From NCBI GenBank assembly GCA_964538025.1, contig CAZICZ010000002.1, positions 124,001 to 188,000 on the forward strand: DNA of 64,000 nucleotides, given 5' to 3'. The notes beneath the pieces are model-generated. The model had not been told where the DNA came from. It searched no databases and was given only the letters and a program-made list of their open reading frames with translations. Shown here piece by piece: positions 59,037 to 64,000 of the stretch; within the stretch, counting starts at the first letter, position 1, and every line of letters starts with the position of its first letter. Source of the stretch: UBA5078 sp964538025 (lineage in GTDB: Bacteria; Pseudomonadota; Gammaproteobacteria; Pseudomonadales; Pseudohongiellaceae). Position numbers and translations under genes: made by a program.

Positions 59037-62000
59037 ATGCCCATGCCAAGCCCCAGCACGTCTCCCACAGGTTCCTCTCCCCTTGCCGGGATGCCTCACT
59101 CCGGCACTGAAAACCCCGTGCATCCTGCGTTTGAGTGCCTGCGCCGCGTCCATGTCCCAACGCTGAATGTGATGCTGGAGGAATATCGCCACAAGATCAC
59201 CGGCGCGCACTATTTCCATCTGGCTAGCGACGATGTAGAGAATGTGTTTCTGGTCGCCTTGCGGACGGTCCCCATGGATTCCACGGGCGTCGCCCATATT
59301 CTGGAACATACCGTTCTGTGTGGCAGCGAGCGGTATCCGGTGCGCGACCCGTTCTTCATGATGATTCGCCGTTCGCTCAATACCTTTATGAACGCCTTCA
59401 CCAGCAGTGACTGGACGGCCTACCCCTTTGCCAGCAAAAACAGGAAGGACTTCGACAACCTCTTGCAGGTCTATCTGGATGCCGTGTTCTTTTCACGCCT
59501 GCATGAACTGGATTTTGCCCAGGAGGGCCATCGGCTCGAATTTGCAGAGGCAGGCGATTCTTCAAGCCCGCTGGAATACAAGGGCGTGGTCTACAACGAG
59601 ATGAAAGGGGCCATGAGTTCCATCAACTCACAACTGTGGCAAACCGTCAGCAAATACCTCTATCCCAGCACGACGTATCATTACAATTCCGGCGGTGAGC
59701 CCGACCACATTCCCGACCTCAGCTACGCCGACCTCAAAGAGTTTTACCGGACCCATTACCATCCCAGCAATGCGGTGTTCATGACCTATGGCGATATTCC
59801 CGCCTATGAACATCAGGAGAAGTTTCACACGCTTGCGCTGGCGCGCTTTGAGCGACTGGCGTCCCACATTCATGTCGCCGATGAAAAGCGCTACTTTGCT
59901 CCCGTCCGCGTAGAGGAAAGTTATCCCCTGCGCGAAGAGGAAGAGGACGAAGACGCTGCCCATAAAACCCATGTTGTGCTGGCGTGGTTACTGGGAAAAA
60001 GCAGCGACCTGGATGACATGTTCCAGGCGCAACTGCTGTCCAGCGTGTTGCTCGATAACAGCGCCAGCCCCTTGATGCAGGTACTGGAGACCTGTGGGCT
60101 TGGTGCGGCGCCCTCCCCCATGTGCGGCCTGGAAGACAGCAACCGCGAAATGAGTTTCATGTGCGGACTGGAAGGCTGTGCCCGCGATGCCACACTTCCG
60201 GTGGAGACACTGATTCAGCAGACACTGGAAACTCTGGCGCGGGAGGGCGTCCCGGATGAGCAGGTCCAGGCGGCGCTGCATCAACTGGAACTGCACCAGC
60301 GCGAGATTACAGGGGACAGCCATCCCTATGGCTTGCAACTGATCATGGCAAGTTTGTCCAGTGCCGTGCATGGCGGAGACCCCTTGAACGTGCTGGACAT
60401 TGATCCTGCCCTCGCCCGCCTGCGCGAACAGGTCACCCAGCCAGGTTTCATCGGTGAACTGATTCAGCGCCTGTTGCTCGACAACCCGCACAAGGTAGTG
60501 CTGACACTTCAGCCCGACACCCAGCTTGCCCAGCGCCAGAAAGACGCGGAAATTGCCCGACTGCAACGCATCAAGGCGTCTCTTTCGCCTGAGCAAACCC
60601 AGCACCTGATCACGCAGAGCCAGTTGCTCGCAGCGCGGCAGGAGGCACAGGACGACCCCTCTCTCCTGCCCAAAGTGGGCCTGGAAGACGTACCCGTCCA
60701 GTTGCCAAGCGTGCCGGCACGGCAGAGCATGATTTCTGGAACGGCCATGCCACTGCACTTCTATCCGCAGGGCACCAATGGATTGTGTTATGAGCAGCTG
60801 GTAATAGAACTGCCAGCGCTGGAAGACGAGCTGCTGGCCATCCTTCCCTATTACACCGCTGCCCTTCCGGAGCTGGGAATCGGCACGCGTGACTACGCCC
60901 AGGTCCAGACCTGGCAGTCACGCATCACCGGAGGCGTGAATTACTACGCCAATATCCGCAGTCAGGTCGATACTGAACAGCGCAGCAAAGCGATCATCAC
61001 CCTGTCCAGCAAGGCCTTGCTTTCCAATCATGAAGCGCTAGATGAATTGATGTTTGCGATGTTCATGGATGTCCGCTTCGATGAAGTGCAGCGTGTGCGG
61101 GAAATCATGGACCAGATCACTGCGCGACGGGAAAGCAGCATCACCGGTCAGGGGCATGTGCTGGCGATGGCACTGGCGAGCAGCGGCATGAGTCCGACGG
61201 CGCACCTGAGCCACCGCTTTACGGGACTCGCTGGCATCAGCAGCCTGCGGGAATTGTCGAAAAGACTCAAGAAAGACGCGGCAGTCAAAGAATTGCTCGG
61301 CCGCTTTCAGGCATTGCACGAGCGCATCAAAACCGCTCCCCGCCAATTGTTGTTGATTGGCGAAGAGGCTGCCGAGGCGGACCTCACGGCGCCTCTTTCC
61401 AGTCGCTGGCAACAGGCACCGGCACCCGCAAGCGCCCGCGAGGGGTTGACCTTAATGCCTCGCCGGGAAACAGTGCGCGAGTTCTGGGCAACCCACACGC
61501 AGGTGAACTTCTGCGCGAAGGCCTACCCAACAGTCCCCGCCTCTCACCCTGACCACGCGCCTTTGAGTGTCCTGGCAGGTTTTCTGCGCAATGGTTTTCT
61601 CCACCGCACCATTCGCGAACAAGGAGGCGCCTACGGCGGCGGTGCGGATCAGGATGCCAACTCGGCGTCGTTCCGCTTCTATTCTTACCGCGATCCTCGG
61701 CTTAGCGACACACTAAGGGATTATGATCGGGCCATAGACTGGGTGCTCGATACCCCTCACGAAGCTCGACAGGTTGAGGAAGCCATTCTCGGCGTGATCG
61801 GGAGTATGGACAAATCCAGCTCGCCTGCTGGGGAAGCCAAACAGGCCTTCTATAACGCGCTGTTTGGCCGCACACTGGCGCAGCGGCAGCAGTTCCGTGA
61901 ACAGGTTTTGAATACGCGTCTGGAGGATTTACAGCGCGTGGCTGCCCACTACTTGCGATCCCCCGACGCCGCCAGTATTGGCGTCATCAGCAACGCGGAG

Positions 62001-62048
62001 CAGGCGGAACACGGAAAGGCGCTTGGCCTGGAGTGCCACACCATTTAG
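59037..62048 (+). CDS. M16C presequence-protease-like zinc metalloprotease
   Basis: A 1003-residue member of the insulinase M16C group, related to mitochondrial/chloroplast PreP. The inverted zinc motif HILEH (His87, Glu90, His91) and the downstream Glu (EYKGVVYNEMKGAMSS) are present. The second-half substrate residues R/Y are seen in EQGGAYGGGADQD. These enzymes form a clam-shell that degrades short peptides. No signal peptide is seen, so it is cytoplasmic. It follows rapA by 23 bp and ends with a terminator 200 bp downstream. Confidence 0.94.
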   Translation: MPMPSPSTSPTGSSPLAGMPHSGTENPVHPAFECLRRVHVPTLNVMLEEYRHKITGAHYFHLASDDVENVFLVALRTVPMDSTGVAHILEHTVLCGSERYPVRDPFFMMIRRSLNTFMNAFTSSDWTAYPFASKNRKDFDNLLQVYLDAVFFSRLHELDFAQEGHRLEFAEAGDSSSPLEYKGVVYNEMKGAMSSINSQLWQTVSKYLYPSTTYHYNSGGEPDHIPDLSYADLKEFYRTHYHPSNAVFMTYGDIPAYEHQEKFHTLALARFERLASHIHVADEKRYFAPVRVEESYPLREEEEDEDAAHKTHVVLAWLLGKSSDLDDMFQAQLLSSVLLDNSASPLMQVLETCGLGAAPSPMCGLEDSNREMSFMCGLEGCARDATLPVETLIQQTLETLAREGVPDEQVQAALHQLELHQREITGDSHPYGLQLIMASLSSAVHGGDPLNVLDIDPALARLREQVTQPGFIGELIQRLLLDNPHKVVLTLQPDTQLAQRQKDAEIARLQRIKASLSPEQTQHLITQSQLLAARQEAQDDPSLLPKVGLEDVPVQLPSVPARQSMISGTAMPLHFYPQGTNGLCYEQLVIELPALEDELLAILPYYTAALPELGIGTRDYAQVQTWQSRITGGVNYYANIRSQVDTEQRSKAIITLSSKALLSNHEALDELMFAMFMDVRFDEVQRVREIMDQITARRESSITGQGHVLAMALASSGMSPTAHLSHRFTGLAGISSLRELSKRLKKDAAVKELLGRFQALHERIKTAPRQLLLIGEEAAEADLTAPLSSRWQQAPAPASAREGLTLMPRRETVREFWATHTQVNFCAKAYPTVPASHPDHAPLSVLAGFLRNGFLHRTIREQGGAYGGGADQDANSASFRFYSYRDPRLSDTLRDYDRAIDWVLDTPHEARQVEEAILGVIGSMDKSSSPAGEAKQAFYNALFGRTLAQRQQFREQVLNTRLEDLQRVAAHYLRSPDAASIGVISNAEQAEHGKALGLECHTI

Positions 62049-62251
62049 CGAAAATGCTCATTTATTCAATGTGTTAAAGATGTAGCGGAGGGAGCAATAA
62101 CGAAATATTTTGGACTCGGAAAATAATTTCGACTTTTTTTTCATTTCGTTGGAACTCTGGCTGAACGTCAGAGTCTGATTAGGTGTAGGTGAATTGCAGA
62201 CAAAATTGTGGGTTTTGTTTCATTTTATCTCTCCCTTGATAGTAGTAATTT

Positions 62252-62281
62252 AAACCCGGCCCTTTGGTCGGGTTTTTTTTT
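62252..62281 (+). terminator. Rho-independent terminator
   Basis: A 9-bp stem AACCCGGCC / GGTCGGGTT (one G-T pair) with CTTT loop is followed by eight or more T. It lies about 200 bp after the protease stop and 50 bp before the djlA stop, so it can serve both convergent units; the plus-strand T tract is the stronger. The 62049-62250 stretch before it holds nothing else I can identify. Confidence 0.92.
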
Positions 62282-62329
62282 GCGGGAGAGTGGACGCTGA
62301 CAGGTACCCTCAGTGCACGTCCTGTGCTT

Positions 62330-63115
62330 TTACTCTCCCCGCTGCGCCATGATGGTTTCGTAGGCGGCCTTGATTTCCTGCGTTTTCTTCTTCGCAATCT
62401 CCATCATCTCTTCAGGCAAGCCCTTGGACACCAGCTTGTCCGGATGATGCTGGCTCATCAGCTTGCGATAGGCCCGTTTTACCTCAGCAGTGTCCGCGCC
62501 GGCCTCCAGCCCCAAACTTCGGTAGGCATCCCGCAGCCTGTCTTCAGGTCGCTGATCGTCTTGAAAGCGGTACTGGGCGCCCAAACGCTGGACGAGGGCA
62601 GCAAAGGCCTGGGCGGGCACGCCGAGTGCACTCGCGATGGTTTCCAGTACCTTGCGCTCGCTCGCATCAAGTGTGCCGTCAGCAAACGCCGTTGCGACAA
62701 TGATCTCCAGAAACATCTGAATGAGAGTGTGGCGCCTGTGACACTCCCGCCGAAATTGCGACAACACGTCCTGCACAGGGAAATCTTCTGCCTTGCCCTG
62801 CTCGAACAGGCGAATGGCCAACTTGCGCTGATCGGCATTCAGTCGCATCTGCCCCATGACCTGTTCTGCAAGACTGATTTCGGCGCGGCTGACCCGACCG
62901 TCCGCTTTGGCGATATACCCCATAAGCGAAAAGACGGTGGTGAAAAAGGCGGTTTGCACGCGTTCGTGCGCGCCGCCGCCCTCGAAGCCCTCCCTCGCGA
63001 GCCCCTGAAGCCCCTGATCGAAATAGTTGCCCAGCGCGGCGCCCAGTACGGCGCCTAGCGGCCCGCCCATGACGAAACCAAAGGTGCCCCCTATGACCTT
63101 ACCCCACCAACTCAT
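62330..63115 (-). CDS. djlA: DnaJ-like co-chaperone DjlA
   Basis: A 261-residue membrane-anchored J-domain protein. It starts with a glycine-rich membrane segment (VIGGTFGFVMGGPLGAVLGA), has a TerB-like helical domain (about 50-180), and ends with a J domain with HPD at 224-226 (QHHPDKLVSKGLP). It stimulates DnaK at the inner membrane. The domain order is that of E. coli DjlA. Confidence 0.95.
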   Translation of the reverse strand: MSWWGKVIGGTFGFVMGGPLGAVLGAALGNYFDQGLQGLAREGFEGGGAHERVQTAFFTTVFSLMGYIAKADGRVSRAEISLAEQVMGQMRLNADQRKLAIRLFEQGKAEDFPVQDVLSQFRRECHRRHTLIQMFLEIIVATAFADGTLDASERKVLETIASALGVPAQAFAALVQRLGAQYRFQDDQRPEDRLRDAYRSLGLEAGADTAEVKRAYRKLMSQHHPDKLVSKGLPEEMMEIAKKKTQEIKAAYETIMAQRGE

Positions 63116-63164
63116 TGTCCTGTGATCTCCGTGAAACGCCTAAAGGAAGTGCCTGAAACCGGCG

Positions 63165-63773
63165 TCATGAAAAAAGGCGCTGCAGCCAGTTCTTGCCCAG
63201 CGACTGGGCGCACTGGTCGAGCTGCGTCTGATAGCGATCTGCATTGGCCTGGACACGGGCAGCTGTCTCGAGCAGCCAGGGTTTATCGGCGTAGCTTTGC
63301 CGACTGAAGCCCGTGTTGCCCTCGTGGTAGGCCAGATAAAGATGGTAGGCATCGTGCTGCGCTATGGCATTGCGTCGATAGGAGTTCGCGTTGTACCACC
63401 CGACAAAGTCCACGGCATCTGCAAAATCGGAGCGACGCGCACGCGGGTTGCCGGTCACCTCCCGGTATTCGTCCCATGTGCTTTCGAGCGCTTGCGCAAA
63501 GCCGAAGGCATCCGAGGGTCGCGGTCCCGGGATGACCCAGAGAATGCGCGTTCGCGGCGGTTTTGCGCGCGAATCAAAAGCTGATTCCTGATAAATAAAG
63601 GCCATGGAAACGGCGATCGGCACCCCCCAGCGCTTTTCTGCACTGGCCGCCGCGCGAAACCAGGAGCGCCTGTCTTCAAAAATCTCACAGGCGTCACGCG
63701 GGTTGTCGGGACGAGAATTGAGGCAGCCGCTCAAGGAAAGGAGTGTCATCAGCATGAACAGAGAACGACGCAT
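63165..63773 (-). CDS. lysozyme-fold (SLT-like) lipoprotein
   Basis: A 202-residue protein with a lipoprotein signal (LLSLSGC, lipidated Cys17). The core AFIYQESAFDSRAKPPRTR, then GFAQALESTWDEYREVTG and WYNANSYRRNAI, resembles lytic transglycosylases; Glu63 is the likely acid. Compared with classic SLT domains, a proline-rich insert (PRTRILWVIPGPRPS) separates the Glu from the GFAQ motif. It should act on peptidoglycan. It is 49 nt upstream of djlA and 45 nt downstream of ligA, in the same direction. Confidence 0.85.
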   Translation of the reverse strand: MRRSLFMLMTLLSLSGCLNSRPDNPRDACEIFEDRRSWFRAAASAEKRWGVPIAVSMAFIYQESAFDSRAKPPRTRILWVIPGPRPSDAFGFAQALESTWDEYREVTGNPRARRSDFADAVDFVGWYNANSYRRNAIAQHDAYHLYLAYHEGNTGFSRQSYADKPWLLETAARVQANADRYQTQLDQCAQSLGKNWLQRLFS

Positions 63774-63818
63774 TCACCCTTCCTCTAAGACGTGAAGAGA
63801 CATGGCACAGGAGACCGC

Positions 63819-64000
63819 CTAGGCGGACGATCCCGATTCCAGGTCTGCCAAAAATGACACAAACTGCGCTTCATCCATCACCGGCACCTGCAGCTCGAGT
63901 GCTTTGTCGAGCTTGGAGCCCGCACCGGGGCCGGCAATCACCCACGTGGTCTTCTTGGACACGCTTCCGGCAACCTTGGCACCGTGAACCTGAAGGCGGA
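63819..64000 (-). CDS. ligA: NAD-dependent DNA ligase LigA, C-terminal BRCT domain (5' part outside window)
   Basis: The minus-strand frame is open from the window edge to a TAG at 63821-63819. The peptide has VHGAKVAGSVSKKTTWVIAG, PGAGSKLDKALEL and PVMDEAQFVSFL, which is the BRCT domain that ends bacterial LigA. Only about 60 residues are visible, so the ligase core cannot be checked. Confidence 0.88.
   Translation of the reverse strand, partial: RLQVHGAKVAGSVSKKTTWVIAGPGAGSKLDKALELQVPVMDEAQFVSFLADLESGSSA

Noticed and set aside
63174..64000. Phage lysis module (lysozyme-like gene near DNA ligase)
   Set aside because: The lysozyme-fold protein is a lipoprotein, the ligase is the bacterial NAD-dependent type with BRCT, and no other phage gene is present.

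Overview
The window looks like a chromosomal segment of a free-living, probably marine, gammaproteobacterium of moderate GC content. The case rests on gene order: tig-clpP-clpX-lon-hupB-ppiD, dnaQ-rnhA-(yafS-like methyltransferase)-gloB-mltD, msrB/alaA, a fadB-type beta-oxidation gene, rapA, ttcA and djlA are all arranged as in that class. The ferredoxin-type sulfite reductase with its DUF934 partner, the DUF2970 protein and the DUF6502/DUF6316-type proteins point towards Cellvibrionales or Oceanospirillales-like marine lineages, but I cannot name a genus. No phage, insertion sequence, CRISPR array, rRNA or replication origin was seen.

Layout. Positions 1-5.0 kb: end of a secreted PQQ-dependent dehydrogenase, tRNA-Ser(GGA), queF with a YadGH-type ABC exporter, and tRNA-Glu(TTC) with a clear promoter and terminator. 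5.2-14.3 kb: an unknown membrane-anchored protein, a dimeric (all-alpha) dUTPase with a small partner, nfuA, metH, a DUF2970 protein, an unlisted 45-residue membrane peptide, and cysI plus DUF934 for sulfite reduction. 14.3-22 kb: acuI/yhdH-type reductase, sohB, nudC-dnaQ, rnhA, methyltransferase, gloB, mltD. 22-30.5 kb: the proteostasis block, all on the minus strand (tig, clpP, clpX, lon, hupB, ppiD), with a heat-shock-like promoter before lon. 30.8-34.5 kb: a 25-codon small ORF with a strong ribosome binding site, mobA, a DUF6316-like gene behind a sigma54-type promoter, and a GAF/HD-GYP gene broken by two frame changes that cancel each other.

The most unusual stretch is 34.5-45.0 kb. An alpha/beta-hydrolase-fold protein that has lost its nucleophile and its catalytic histidine is divergent from a DUF6502 gene. 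Between them lie two copies of a 17-bp palindrome, GTGGGAA-(T/C)AT-TTCCCAC, 97 bp apart. DUF6502 is translationally coupled to a membrane-anchored glycine-rich protein. Then come an outer-membrane barrel (opposite strand), a TPR plus beta-barrel outer-membrane protein, and a 1690-residue exported protein made of a FecR domain, a Pro-Ala linker encoded by hexanucleotide repeats, and five repeats each marked by a W-x-x-W motif. The last two genes look like a transporter/cargo pair for surface export, possibly related to Slam (type XI) systems; this is the main candidate for an undescribed system.

45-64 kb returns to core genes: msrB, alaA, pdxB-xni, a TusA-family protein, yheU, ttcA, fadB (no fadA beside it), a NodB-type deacetylase, a Bax-type glucosaminidase, bolA, an RbgA/YlqF-like GTPase, rapA, a PreP-like M16C protease, djlA, a lysozyme-fold lipoprotein, and the 3' end of ligA (BRCT domain) running off the window.
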